Of a stretch of 47,701 nucleotides of DNA, positions 7,923 to 16,172 are shown one piece after another. The stretch comes from Chloroflexota bacterium (GTDB lineage Bacteria; Chloroflexota; Anaerolineae; VGOG01): assembly GCA_030611885.1 (NCBI GenBank), contig JAUWOY010000025.1:1-47701 (forward strand). Direction: 5' to 3'. Numbering within the stretch: position 1 is the stretch's first letter; each line of letters opens with the position of its first letter. Made by a program: the position numbers and the translations under genes. The notes under the pieces are model-generated. The model worked only from the letters and a program-made list of their open reading frames with translations, was not told the origin of the DNA and made no database searches.

Positions 7923-9062
7923 ATGGCTGATAGCGATCCCAAGGCAATGCTCAACGCTCTTTTACAGCCCTGGCACGAGGCAGTGGGCGATCCGGCAAAG
8001 GCTCAACAGGAGGTGCTACGTCGCCTCCTGAAAGGCTACGCCCAAACTGATTATGGGACGCAGCACGGCGCGGCCCAGGTCGAGACCATCGAGGACTATC
8101 GTCGCGCCTTCCCGGTGGCCACCTACGAGGACTACCAACCTCTCATCCAGCGGGTGATGGCCGGCGAGGTGAGCCTGCTCCTCAACGAACAGCCCATTGG
8201 CTGGGCCATCACCAGGGGCACGACCAAGGGCGAGTCCAAGTTCATCCCCATGACGCCCACCGACCTGCGCCTGCGCGTCAGCGCGGGTCGGGCGATGATG
8301 AACTACGTGGTCAGCAGTGGCCGATACGACTTGTTCAAGGGCGTCAACCTGAATTTGAATTTCCCCTCGGTGGTGGGGACGGTGCAGGTGGGAGAGCGAG
8401 AGCTGGAGTACGGCTACAGCTCTGGCATCTACGTGAAGCACGTATCGGCCCGCACCCCCATCCGTTCGGTGCCAGCGCAAGACGAAATTGATGCCCTGGG
8501 CGGGGGCAAGACCACCCGCGATTGGGAGGCGCGCTTCGAGCTGGCCTATGAAAAGTGCAAGGGCGAAAACGTCGCCCTGGTGGGTGGCGTGGCCCCGACC
8601 GCTGTTGATTTTGGCCGTTATCTGCACCGCAAGCACGGCGTCTACCCCAAAGATCTGTGGCAGACCCAGATCATGACCCTGGGCAGCGTGCCGGGCATCA
8701 ATACGCGTTATCAGCCGACGCTGCGGGCTCTCTATGGCCCGGTCGCCATCCGTGAGATCTACGGCACCACCGAGGGCATGTTCGGCCAGCAGCGGGACGA
8801 CCGCCGGGCCTGGGTGCCCAACTACGACCTTTTCTTCTTCGAGATCAAGACGCGGTCAGGCGTCAAGATGCTGCACGAGATGCGCCCCGGCGAGTACGGC
8901 AGCCTGATCGTCTCGACGCCCATCCTGCCCCGCTATGAAATCGGCGACCTGATTCGCGCCTTCCGGCCACCCTATTTCCGCTGCATCGGCCGTGACCAGT
9001 GGTGGACGCCGCTGCGTTATGCCTGGGATGAGTTTATGACGTTCAATCTGGGGCGGCTGTAA
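7923..9062 (+). CDS. GH3 family (acyl-acid amido synthetase-like), N-terminal domain only
   Basis: 379 residues resembling the adenylating part of GH3 proteins, ATP-dependent enzymes of the ANL fold that join amino acids to carboxylic acids. Recognisable pieces are YEDYQPLIQRVMAGE, the phosphate-binding-like TRGTTKGESKFIPMT stretch near 100, the REIYGTTEGMFG motif near 280 and the YEIGDLIRAF segment near 340. Plant and many bacterial GH3 proteins run to 500-600 residues with a separate C-terminal cap; here the chain ends soon after the first domain. The ATG follows CAGGAGGTAGGTCA. It is a single plus-strand gene closed by a hairpin. Substrate unknown. Confidence 0.8.
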   Translation: MADSDPKAMLNALLQPWHEAVGDPAKAQQEVLRRLLKGYAQTDYGTQHGAAQVETIEDYRRAFPVATYEDYQPLIQRVMAGEVSLLLNEQPIGWAITRGTTKGESKFIPMTPTDLRLRVSAGRAMMNYVVSSGRYDLFKGVNLNLNFPSVVGTVQVGERELEYGYSSGIYVKHVSARTPIRSVPAQDEIDALGGGKTTRDWEARFELAYEKCKGENVALVGGVAPTAVDFGRYLHRKHGVYPKDLWQTQIMTLGSVPGINTRYQPTLRALYGPVAIREIYGTTEGMFGQQRDDRRAWVPNYDLFFFEIKTRSGVKMLHEMRPGEYGSLIVSTPILPRYEIGDLIRAFRPPYFRCIGRDQWWTPLRYAWDEFMTFNLGRL

Positions 9063-9095
9063 GGTGCAACGCACTTCGAAAGTGCGTTGCACCTG
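9063..9095. terminator. Hairpin between convergent genes
   Basis: AGGTGCAACGCACTT and AAGTGCGTTGCACCT form a perfect 15-base stem with a three-base loop, starting right at the stop codon of the GH3-like gene. There is no long T-run, so termination strength is uncertain. It lies between two converging genes. Confidence 0.6.
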
Positions 9096-9126
9096 TTGGC
9101 TGGCGATGTGATGAGGGGCGTACCGG

Positions 9127-9549
9127 TCAGCGGCCTCCGAGAAGCATGCGAAGCAGCCAGGACACGCCGATGCCGATCAGGATCAGCGGCCAGATCGCGA
9201 TCCAGCCCACCACTTCACCCAACCCGATGCCCAGCAGGATAAAGCCAAAAATGATGCTGCCTCCCACCGGCCGCCGGTAGGCTGGCACGAACAGGCGAAT
9301 GAGCACCCCCAGGAGCACGATCACCCCGGCTCCGATGAAGATGACAGACCAGGCATCCAGGCCGGCTCTCAGGTTGTCCAGAATCCCCATGTTCTCCGCG
9401 AGCAGCACCAGCCCGGCCCAGATGAAGAGAAAGGCCCACCCGGCGGCGTTGAGCGGATCACGGCGGAACTTCTCGTCCCAACTCTCATCTCTGCCTTTTT
9501 CTTCCTTTTCTTCCTTTTCGTCCTTCTCGTTGCGTGGTTGTTCAGACAT
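9127..9549 (-). CDS. Small LiaI/DUF5668-like membrane protein
   Basis: 140 residues. A very charged Lys/Glu-rich N-terminus (about 1-35, repeated KEEKEEK) is followed by about four helices: AGWAFLFIWAGLVLLAENMG, WSVIFIGAGVIVLLGVLI, SIIFGFILLGIGLGEVVG and IWPLILIGIGVSWLLRM. The helix pairing with an ENMGI turn matches the LiaI-like unit of the genes at 4803-7609, so it is a fourth member of the local family. The frame is open 31 codons further, but AAGGAGGGAATC marks the ATG at 9549. It has its own promoter. Confidence 0.75.
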   Translation of the reverse strand: MSEQPRNEKDEKEEKEEKGRDESWDEKFRRDPLNAAGWAFLFIWAGLVLLAENMGILDNLRAGLDAWSVIFIGAGVIVLLGVLIRLFVPAYRRPVGGSIIFGFILLGIGLGEVVGWIAIWPLILIGIGVSWLLRMLLGGR

Positions 9550-9580
9550 GATTCCCTCCTTTTTCCTGTGATGTGCTGGC

Positions 9581-9609
9581 ATTATATCAGGCATTTCAGG
9601 ATAGTACAA
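9581..9609 (-). promoter_or_regulatory. Promoter for the small LiaI-like gene
   Basis: On the minus strand TTGTAC, a 17-base spacer and TATAAT, about 30 bases before the chosen ATG at 9549. Its position supports the shorter start, because a start at 9642 would lie upstream of the promoter. Confidence 0.7.
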
Positions 9610-9640
9610 AATGGGCGAAAGAGGGGGCCGTGTGGTAGTC

Positions 9641-9678
9641 AAGGGCCTCCGAGGCTTTGAACGCTCTCGGAGGCCCTT
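9641..9678. terminator. Hairpin after the AIM24-like gene
   Basis: A 13-base perfect stem, AAGGGCCTCCGAG with CTCGGAGGCCCTT, and a 12-base loop, lying 24 bases beyond the stop of the AIM24-like gene. The minus-strand T-run is poor, so it may be a weak or factor-dependent terminator. Confidence 0.55.
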
Positions 9679-9701
9679 CCTGTATCTGACCCTAAGATTT
9701 G

Positions 9702-10490
9702 CTACTTCTGCAAAAACCTGATCGCCCCACCTACGAGCGAACCCTCACCCATGTCCTTCCCACCCGCCCGGGGCGCGAATTCCAGGATGCGGTCGGCCAG
9801 GCGGGAGAAGGGCAGCGATTGGAGCCAGACGCGGCCGCTCCCCTGCAGGGTCGCCAGGAACAGTCCCTCGCCACCGAAGATCATGGACTTCAGGTTGCCC
9901 GCCCGCTCGATGTCGTAGTTGATGGTGTTCTCGAACGCGACGATGCACCCGGTATCTACCATGATTTTCTCGTTGCTGAGGTTCTTCTCCACGATGGTGC
10001 CGCCGGCGTGGACGAAAACCATTCCATCGCCACGGAGCCGTTGGAGGATGAAGCCCTCGCCGCCGAAGAGCCCGGCCCCTAGCTTCTTGCTGAACGCAAT
10101 GCTCAACTCAGTGCCCATCGCCGCGCATAGGAAGGAGTCCTTCTGGCAGATCAATTCGCCATTCGTGTCGTCCAGGTCAATGGCAATGATCTTGCCCGGA
10201 TAGGGCGCTCCGAAGGCCGCGTGCCGCTTGCCCTGGCGCGCGGTGTTGGTGAAGTGAGTCAGAAACAGCGACTCGCCGGTGATCGCCCGCTTCCCTGCGC
10301 TCACCAGCTTATCCATGAAACCAGCCCTCGGCTTGGAGCCATCTCCCATCTTGGTCTCAAAGCCGATGCCGTCCTCCATGTACATCATCACCCCGGCCTC
10401 TGCGATCACCGTCTCGCCGGGGTCCAGTTCGATCTCCACGAACTGGAGGTCGTCGCCAAAAATCGTGTAATCAACCTCGTGCGCTTTCAT
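9702..10490 (-). CDS. AIM24 / TIGR00266 family protein
   Basis: 262 residues of glycine-rich beta structure typical of the TIGR00266 (AIM24-like) family. It has the early [20 protein letters not shown] segment, [17 protein letters not shown], the [11 protein letters not shown] motif near 73, GKIIAIDL near 98, [13 protein letters not shown] near 140 and a second [14 protein letters not shown] near 210. The two FGGEG motifs show the internal duplication of the fold. Bacterial members are cytoplasmic with unclear function; mitochondrial AIM24 affects membrane organisation. It has its own promoter and AGGAGG site. No helices or signal peptide. Confidence 0.88.
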   Translation of the reverse strand: MKAHEVDYTIFGDDLQFVEIELDPGETVIAEAGVMMYMEDGIGFETKMGDGSKPRAGFMDKLVSAGKRAITGESLFLTHFTNTARQGKRHAAFGAPYPGKIIAIDLDDTNGELICQKDSFLCAAMGTELSIAFSKKLGAGLFGGEGFILQRLRGDGMVFVHAGGTIVEKNLSNEKIMVDTGCIVAFENTINYDIERAGNLKSMIFGGEGLFLATLQGSGRVWLQSLPFSRLADRILEFAPRAGGKDMGEGSLVGGAIRFLQK

Positions 10491-10530
10491 GGTGCTATCC
10501 TCCTGTATGTGTTTTTGGTAGCGCAGATAA

Positions 10531-10558
10531 ATTATACTCTATGTCTCGAGCAAGTCAA
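10531..10558 (-). promoter_or_regulatory. Promoter for the AIM24-like gene
   Basis: On the minus strand TTGACT, a 16-base spacer and TATAAT, about 40 bases before the ATG at 10490. Confidence 0.65.
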
Positions 10559-10640
10559 GCCGGAGAATAGGGGAGCCTTGACAAACCGGGCTCCCGCTCC
10601 CATGGCGCGGCGTATCGAGTTGGATGGCGATTGAACACGT

Positions 10641-10721
10641 CAAGTTAAGGCCAGCGACCGCCGGTTGAGTAGCTCGTAGCGTAGCGGAGAGCGTATTGAA
10701 ACCCAGGGAGCGGGTCTCGCC
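10641..10721. repeat. Palindromic repeat family A, half copy 2
   Basis: About 80 bases nearly identical to the reverse complement of 2196-2276, including GCGACCGCCGGTTGAGTAG and the CTCGTAGCGTAGCGGAGAG stretch. Only one half of the palindrome is present. It fills the gap between the AIM24-like and glycosidase genes. Confidence 0.85.
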
Positions 10722-10741
10722 AAAACCGCTTGGGCTCGACT

Positions 10742-13051
10742 TTATGGTTTTTTACTCGTTTCGCCTGGCTTCAGGGTGAACGCCGTTTCCATGCCGTCCG
10801 GGGCGCGATACGTAATCGAGAGGGGCAGCGGGCCGCTGGTGTGAGTCACGGTGACGCCGGTGTGCGTGGCGCGGACGGTGATGGAGTGTTCCCCGAAGCG
10901 CAGATTCTCTAGCTCGGCAAAATCCCACGTGGCCGCTAATTGGGGCGCGATGGTCAGGGCGTGCAAATCGGCCCGCACGGTGATGCCCATCAGGTCTTCC
11001 ACCACGCCGCGCACAAGGGTCGCCCCCGACCACGATTGCAAGAAGGAGAACCCTTCCGGAATGAGCTCGTGAAACATGCCAATGCTGCCGTGATCTAGCG
11101 TTTGGGCCAGGTGTTCCAGCATCTCCAGTCCCATCTCCGGGTCGCCGTAGCGATACGCGCCCCGGCTGAGGGTGGCGGTGGGCAGCGTCCACACCCGCTC
11201 ATCGTCCCCGCGCGTGTGCACCAGGCCCCACTCGTTCAGGTAATCGCGCTGGATGCGGGCCAGCGAGAGGCGGGCGTGCTCGGCCGGGGCAATGCCGACT
11301 TCCAGCGGCACAGCCACCGTCCAGTGGCCGTCGTGGCGGGGCTTGTCTTGGTAGCGCAGCAGGGAGTTGGCGTAGACCTCTTCCTCGGGCAGCCACCAAT
11401 CGGCGTCGAAGCTGGCCTGCAGGGTGTCGGCGACAGATTGGGCCCGGTCGGCCGTGTCCGCATCGCCCAGGACTTCGGCCATCTGCGCCAGGTCAACCAG
11501 GGCATCCCACAGGTAACAGGCCACGTCCAGCTTTTCCGGCCCCATGCCCGTCCGCTCCACCATCCCCGCGCCCTCCGGATAGCTGTCGTTGTCCCGGTCG
11601 GCGCGGTCCAGATTGTACTCGAACAGCCCCTTGACGGCTATGGGATACACGTCGGCCAGAAACGCGCTGTCGCCCGTCCAACGGTAATAATCCCAGGCCG
11701 CGCTGACGAACTGGGGCGTCTCCTGCACGTTGCCCGCCGCGATGAGCGAGCCGGCCGGGGAAAGCTGGTGGGGCACCTGACCGCCGTATCCCACGGCCTG
11801 AGTCGCGCCGGTGCGCAGGTGGGCGGCCACTGTTGGCCCGAAACCGGCCAGGATCAGGCCACTCGCGCCGTAGGCCAGATCGTTGCTGAACCAGTAGGGG
11901 AAGGTCTCCAGGCCGGCGTAGAAGTAGCGGCCCAGGGCCGGAGACTCGGCTTCGAGCATTTGCGCGTTGGCGCGGGCGATGTCAAACGCGACGTCGAAAT
12001 CGGCGTACGGGCTGTGAAAGCGGGGGCCGGCAGTCAGAAGCGTGTCGTAGAGCGACTGCTTTTCGGCCAGGAGCGCCGCGCGTTGGGGCAACCACTCGTC
12101 CAGGTGCTGCAAGGCTGCCTCTGGGCCAGACTCGGTCTCAACGACGACGGCGAAAGTCCAGGACTGCTCCGCGCCCGGCTCCAGATAGGCGGTGTATTCC
12201 AGTTGCCCCACCTGCTGACCGTCCGGCCCAGTCGTGACCCGGACACTCTCTGGCGGATGCTCGCCGCCGACGGCCACCGCCCAGACATCGGGTGCGCTCT
12301 CAGCCTGGGCGATGAGGTGCTTGCCGTCCACGCGGACCGTTTCGCCCGTGTTACGCCTGTCAGCCAGCGAGGTGAGCCAGGCGTCCTCCAGGTCAAAGTA
12401 AGCGGAAAAGACCAGGCGCACGTCCACTGGCTCGTTTCCAGTGTTTTGCAGAGTCAGCGTTGTAAAGAGTGCGGGACGGTCTTGCGGGACGAAATCGCGG
12501 CGGGTGGCCTTGAGCGGTTCTTTTTGGTAGTCAAACCGCACGTCGGCGAAAGTTTGGGTAAAGCGGTGCGCGTCGAGCAAGGGCCAGCGTTCCCCGTTCA
12601 CTTCAATAGCGAAGGCATAGCCATCCAGCGCCTTCACCGGCTGCGCCCACACGCCGCCCAACTCGCCACCCAGGGGATCATCCGCACGCGGTCCGCCGAA
12701 GGCCGCCAGGTCATAGGGGTTGGAACGCGGTCGGAAGCCGCCGTCAACGTCGCCGATGACGTAGAGCTGCCAGCCGGTGGTGACGAAGGGCGTGTCGGGT
12801 GGGCCTGGGCGGGTCTGGCGCCACGCGCCAAAGTCCAGTTCCTGTGTGACCTCGGCCGTCGCGTCCGCGCGAAAAAGCGGCGGTGCGGTCAGCCAGTGCT
12901 CCGGTGCGATTGCAGTGCTCGTCGCCTCCGGTTCCGCCGGAGATGGGGTGGGTTGGGCTGTCGGCGTCTCGCTCGTCGCACGGCAGCCGCTCAACAGCAA
13001 ACTCAGGGTAGCCAGCAGAATCAGGCTCGTCAATAAAGCTCTCTTGGTCAT
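10742..13051 (-). CDS. Lipoprotein glycosidase of the six-hairpin type
   Basis: About 769 residues. The N-terminus is a lipoprotein signal (MTKRALLTSLILLATLSLLLSGC, lipobox LLSGC) followed by a Thr/Pro-rich spacer, so it should be anchored outside the cytoplasmic membrane. A beta-sandwich-like region to about 330 is followed by an (alpha/alpha)6-type region with YPEGAGMVERTGMG, LDVACYLWDALVDLAQMAEVLG and WTLPTATLSRGAYRYGDPE-type segments, as in glucoamylase/debranching-like enzymes. Its ATG overlaps the stop of the upstream GH65 gene (ATGA), so the two are translationally coupled; AGGAGAAG precedes it. Likely role: trimming alpha-glucans outside, with the phosphorylase acting on the imported product. 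The exact GH family is not decided. Confidence 0.75.
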   Translation of the reverse strand: MTKRALLTSLILLATLSLLLSGCRATSETPTAQPTPSPAEPEATSTAIAPEHWLTAPPLFRADATAEVTQELDFGAWRQTRPGPPDTPFVTTGWQLYVIGDVDGGFRPRSNPYDLAAFGGPRADDPLGGELGGVWAQPVKALDGYAFAIEVNGERWPLLDAHRFTQTFADVRFDYQKEPLKATRRDFVPQDRPALFTTLTLQNTGNEPVDVRLVFSAYFDLEDAWLTSLADRRNTGETVRVDGKHLIAQAESAPDVWAVAVGGEHPPESVRVTTGPDGQQVGQLEYTAYLEPGAEQSWTFAVVVETESGPEAALQHLDEWLPQRAALLAEKQSLYDTLLTAGPRFHSPYADFDVAFDIARANAQMLEAESPALGRYFYAGLETFPYWFSNDLAYGASGLILAGFGPTVAAHLRTGATQAVGYGGQVPHQLSPAGSLIAAGNVQETPQFVSAAWDYYRWTGDSAFLADVYPIAVKGLFEYNLDRADRDNDSYPEGAGMVERTGMGPEKLDVACYLWDALVDLAQMAEVLGDADTADRAQSVADTLQASFDADWWLPEEEVYANSLLRYQDKPRHDGHWTVAVPLEVGIAPAEHARLSLARIQRDYLNEWGLVHTRGDDERVWTLPTATLSRGAYRYGDPEMGLEMLEHLAQTLDHGSIGMFHELIPEGFSFLQSWSGATLVRGVVEDLMGITVRADLHALTIAPQLAATWDFAELENLRFGEHSITVRATHTGVTVTHTSGPLPLSITYRAPDGMETAFTLKPGETSKKP

Positions 13052-15267
13052 GATTGTGCTTCTCCTGCTCGCCAAGCCGCCAGCCGGTCCGGCACCAAGT
13101 CAAAATCGTACCATTGACCTTTGTGCTGGATGCGGAATTGAAGGCGGGTCCAGTGGGAGGGCAGACGCGGGTTGGCGACCGGGCCGGCATTGGTGAGACG
13201 GAGGCCGCCAAAGCCAAAGACGAGCGCCTGCCACAGTCCCCCGGCCGAGGCGGCGTGGATACCGTCGGCGGCGTTGCCCCGCACGTCATCCAGGTCCACC
13301 AATGCGGCGCGCATGAAATGTTCGTAAGCTTCTTCCGGCCGGGCCAGTTCACAGGCCAGGGTGGCATGGACCGACGGGGCCAGGGAAGAGCCGTAGGCGT
13401 GATCGGTGCGCGGGTTATAATAGTCCCAATTGGCTTGCAACGTCTGATGGTCATAGTGGTCGCGCAACAGGTAAAGAAGCATCAACACATCGGCCTGCTT
13501 CAAGACCTGGCTCTGGTTGGTACCCTCAATGCCCAGGATGGCGTGCATAGATTGGGTGCGCGGCTCATAGTCGGCCAGGTTCACATCTTCCAGATCGAAA
13601 AAGCCCTCAAATTGCTCGATCAGGTCGCTTTCTGGATCGTGGAGCACCAGCATACAACTGATGATGTCGGCCCAGCGGCCCAGCCGCTCCGGGGTCAGGT
13701 CGAGTTGGTGCTCCAGTTCGACTGCCCGGTTAGGATGTTCCCGGCGCAACCAGGCCAGCACCTCTAGTGCCGTTTCCAGATGCCATTGAGCCATCCGGTT
13801 GGTGAAGGCGTTGTTGTCCACGTGTTCGTGGTATTCGTCTGGGCCGATGACGTCGTTGATCTCGTAACAGTCCCGTTCGGCGTTCCACTCGGCACGACTA
13901 CCCCAGAAGACGGCCGTGTCGAGGATGATCTCGGCCCCATAGTTGCGCATGAAATCGTCGTCACCCGTGGCCTGCCAATAATGCCAGATGGCGTAGGCCA
14001 CGTCGGCCGTGATGTGATGCTCGATGTCGCCACACCAGATGCGGACCAACTCCTCCCCCTGGGGGCCAGGTACCCAGCGGGGGGTGACCTCGTCGCCGGT
14101 GTCTGCGCTCTCCCAGGCGAATATAGCGCCTTCGTAGCCGGCCTCCCTGGCCTTGCGCCGTGCACCAGGCAGGGTGTGGTAGCGGTAGCTCAACAGGTTG
14201 CGCGCCAGGGCCGGCTGGGTAAAGGTGAGAAAGGGGACGATGAAGATGTCGGTGTCCCAGAAAACGTGCCCCCGATAGCCGAAGCCGCTCAGCGTCTTGG
14301 CCGGGATGCTGACCCGGTCGTCGTGGCGCGGCGCGGCGATGAGAAGCTGGAAGAGGTTGTAGCGCACGGCCTGCTGTGCGGCGTCGTCTCCCTCGATGAT
14401 GACGTCTGAGGCGTCCCACACCTCGGCCCAGGCCGCCTCGTGCGCGGCACGGAGCTTTTCGTAATATGACCGGGTCTCAAAGAATCCCCCCCATTTGCTC
14501 AGAGCTGCGTCAACGACCTGGTGTTCCGGCTCCAGATCCCGTGAAGTGAAGACCGTGACCAGTTTTTCGGCCGTAATCGCGCAGCCTTGCTCAACCTGAC
14601 AGTCGGCCACGATGGTGGGGTTGTTGTGGCAATCCATCACCTGCTTTCGCACCTTAGAGCTGCCACGGATCAACAGCCCCGCTGCCTGGCCCAGCTCAAT
14701 GCCTGAGTGTCGCGTGCGGCTGTGCAGCCAGACCAGACCCGCCTCGTTCTCTTGATCCACCCAATCCCAGTGCACCAGACCGTCGTTATCCACGTGGCCG
14801 TTGATTCCGGCCCGAAACTCGATCCGACCATCGAAATCCAAAGGCGTCACCTGGTAGCGGATGGCCAGCACGTGCGGGTCGGCCAGACTGGCGAAGCGTT
14901 CGATGTGGATGTCCACAGTGTGCCCAGCCGGGCTGCGCCAGCGCACCTGGCGGGTCAACACACCGCGACGCAAATCCAGAGTGCGCTCGTAGTTTAGCAC
15001 CTCCCCGCGATCCATCCTGAAGCGTTCGCCGTTCACGAGGAGGACAAAGGGTAGCCAGTTGGGAGAGTTGGCCAGTTCGGTGTGCACGATGGGCGCATCG
15101 TTGAAGACGCCGTGGATCAGCGTGGCCGGTCGGTGGCCAGGATACCCCTCCTCGAAAGCCCCTCGCGTCCCCAGGTAACCGTTGCCCAGAGTGAACACCG
15201 TTTCCTGGTGGTGCAGACGAGCGGGGTCAAATTCAGTTTCGATGATAGTCCAACCGGTTTCGTCCAT
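13048..15267 (-). CDS. GH65 family disaccharide phosphorylase
   Basis: 739 residues, the usual length for kojibiose/maltose/trehalose phosphorylases. The N-terminal segment FDPARLHHQETVFTLGNGYLG and ERFASLADPHVLAIRYQV are typical of the beta-sandwich domain. The catalytic module holds FWDTDIF, and VIGPDEYHEHVDNNAF near 476, whose glutamate is the general acid. It would cleave an alpha-linked disaccharide with phosphate in the cytoplasm, giving beta-glucose 1-phosphate and glucose. No beta-phosphoglucomutase is next to it. It is the first gene of a two-gene operon and lies 15 bases after a LacI-regulator stump. Which disaccharide is used cannot be read from the motifs. Confidence 0.9.
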   Translation of the reverse strand: MDETGWTIIETEFDPARLHHQETVFTLGNGYLGTRGAFEEGYPGHRPATLIHGVFNDAPIVHTELANSPNWLPFVLLVNGERFRMDRGEVLNYERTLDLRRGVLTRQVRWRSPAGHTVDIHIERFASLADPHVLAIRYQVTPLDFDGRIEFRAGINGHVDNDGLVHWDWVDQENEAGLVWLHSRTRHSGIELGQAAGLLIRGSSKVRKQVMDCHNNPTIVADCQVEQGCAITAEKLVTVFTSRDLEPEHQVVDAALSKWGGFFETRSYYEKLRAAHEAAWAEVWDASDVIIEGDDAAQQAVRYNLFQLLIAAPRHDDRVSIPAKTLSGFGYRGHVFWDTDIFIVPFLTFTQPALARNLLSYRYHTLPGARRKAREAGYEGAIFAWESADTGDEVTPRWVPGPQGEELVRIWCGDIEHHITADVAYAIWHYWQATGDDDFMRNYGAEIILDTAVFWGSRAEWNAERDCYEINDVIGPDEYHEHVDNNAFTNRMAQWHLETALEVLAWLRREHPNRAVELEHQLDLTPERLGRWADIISCMLVLHDPESDLIEQFEGFFDLEDVNLADYEPRTQSMHAILGIEGTNQSQVLKQADVLMLLYLLRDHYDHQTLQANWDYYNPRTDHAYGSSLAPSVHATLACELARPEEAYEHFMRAALVDLDDVRGNAADGIHAASAGGLWQALVFGFGGLRLTNAGPVANPRLPSHWTRLQFRIQHKGQWYDFDLVPDRLAAWRAGEAQS

Positions 15268-15282
15268 TATTGTCTGCCTCGT

Positions 15283-15387
15283 TTAGGGTTGGGCGCTGAG
15301 GGTCATCGAATCGCGCACGATGAGCCGGGGTTTGAGCAACACCTGGGCCGGCGATGGCGTCTCGCCGCGTCCCAGGTCTATCAACAT
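15283..15387 (-). pseudogene. C-terminal stump of a LacI-family repressor
   Basis: Translation of the 34 codons before the TAA gives MLIDLGRGETPSPAQVLL followed by KPRLIVRDSMT and a short tail. That is the normal C-terminus of LacI/GalR repressors (LLxDLxxG ... VLLPxxLIVRDS). The rest of the repressor, including DNA-binding and sugar-binding domains, is missing: the glycerophosphodiesterase reading frame begins immediately and even uses the ATGTTGA of the stump as its own stop. The stump sits 15 bases upstream of the GH65 gene, where a carbohydrate regulator would be expected. Confidence 0.7.
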
Positions 15388-16160
15388 GGTCCCACCCGTT
15401 CCCCCTCCTCTAACACCTCTCTCAGCACGTCGGGACGGTTGGTGATGATGCCGTCCACGCCCAGGGCGATGAGGCGCTCCATCTCGGCTGGTTCGTCCAC
15501 CGTCCAGGCGTTCACGCGATAGCCTCGTTCTTTGGCCCAAGCCATGTATTTTTGATTGATCAGGTGCTTCTCTGGGTGCAGGGCACTGGGATTAGCCAAG
15601 AGCATGAACAGGGACCGAGCCAGGTGAGCCGGCAGGTCAAAATAATAGAGAAGGCCGGTGTGGATGCGAGGATTGAGCTTTTTGACCTGGCGTAGCGAGA
15701 ATGGATTAAACGAGGATACCACGACTCGGTGGACGAGGTTGTGATCCTCGATGAGCCGCACCACCTCGGCTGTCAGGTTAGCGCTGCCAAACACCCTGGT
15801 CTTCAATTCGATGTTCAGGAGCAGTTGGTGGCCGACCTCGACGATGACCTCCTGCAGGGTGGGGATGCGCTGGCTGGTGAACCTGGCATCGAACCAAGAC
15901 CCGGCATCCAGCTCCTTCAACTCGGCCAGGGTCTTGTCCTTGACCGACCCCTGGCCGTCGGTGGTGGCGTCTACCGTGAAGTTGTGGATGACCATGGCCT
16001 CGCTGTCCTTGGAAACCTGCACGTCCAGCTCCACGCCATCGGCTCCCATCTCCCTGGCCAGGCGAAAGGCGGCCAGGGTGTTTTGCGGAGCGTCGTGGCT
16101 GGCCCCTCGGTGGGCGAAGTTCAAAACCCTATTCCTCATCCCTAGTCCCTCATCCCTCAT
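15381..16160 (-). CDS. Glycerophosphodiester phosphodiesterase
   Basis: 259 residues in the TIM-barrel GDPD family. NFAHRGASHDAPQNTLAAF carries the catalytic HRG and asparagine, GVELDVQVSKD the metal-binding Glu/Asp, VIHNFTVDATTDG the second histidine, LLNIELK the next glutamate, and the C-terminal VNAWTVDEPAEM and GVDGIITNRPD blocks are typical. It hydrolyses glycerophosphodiesters to glycerol 3-phosphate and an alcohol. No signal peptide, so cytoplasmic. The ATG at 16160 overlaps the stop of the aminotransferase gene; an ATG seven codons in is also possible, because the first codons come from a heptamer-repeat tract. The last codons and stop fall in the LacI stump. Confidence 0.9.
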   Translation of the reverse strand: MRDEGLGMRNRVLNFAHRGASHDAPQNTLAAFRLAREMGADGVELDVQVSKDSEAMVIHNFTVDATTDGQGSVKDKTLAELKELDAGSWFDARFTSQRIPTLQEVIVEVGHQLLLNIELKTRVFGSANLTAEVVRLIEDHNLVHRVVVSSFNPFSLRQVKKLNPRIHTGLLYYFDLPAHLARSLFMLLANPSALHPEKHLINQKYMAWAKERGYRVNAWTVDEPAEMERLIALGVDGIITNRPDVLREVLEEGERVGPC

Positions 16161-16172
16161 CTCTCGTCCCTC
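16134..16172. repeat. Heptamer-periodic tract at a gene junction
   Basis: CCTCATC, CCTAGTC, CCTCATC, CCTCATC and TCTCGTC follow one another with a seven-base period. The tract supplies the stop of the aminotransferase gene and the first codons of the glycerophosphodiesterase gene on the minus strand. Related tracts lie at 32208-32240 and 32937-33001. Confidence 0.65.

Noticed and set aside
10742..13036. Long open frames opposite the glycosidase gene (plus strand 11102-13036) and opposite other GC-rich genes such as the amidohydrolase, the large secreted gene and the synthetase
   Set aside because: They lie wholly antisense to genes with clear families, have arginine/histidine/proline-heavy composition typical of GC-rich shadow frames, and lack ribosome sites.
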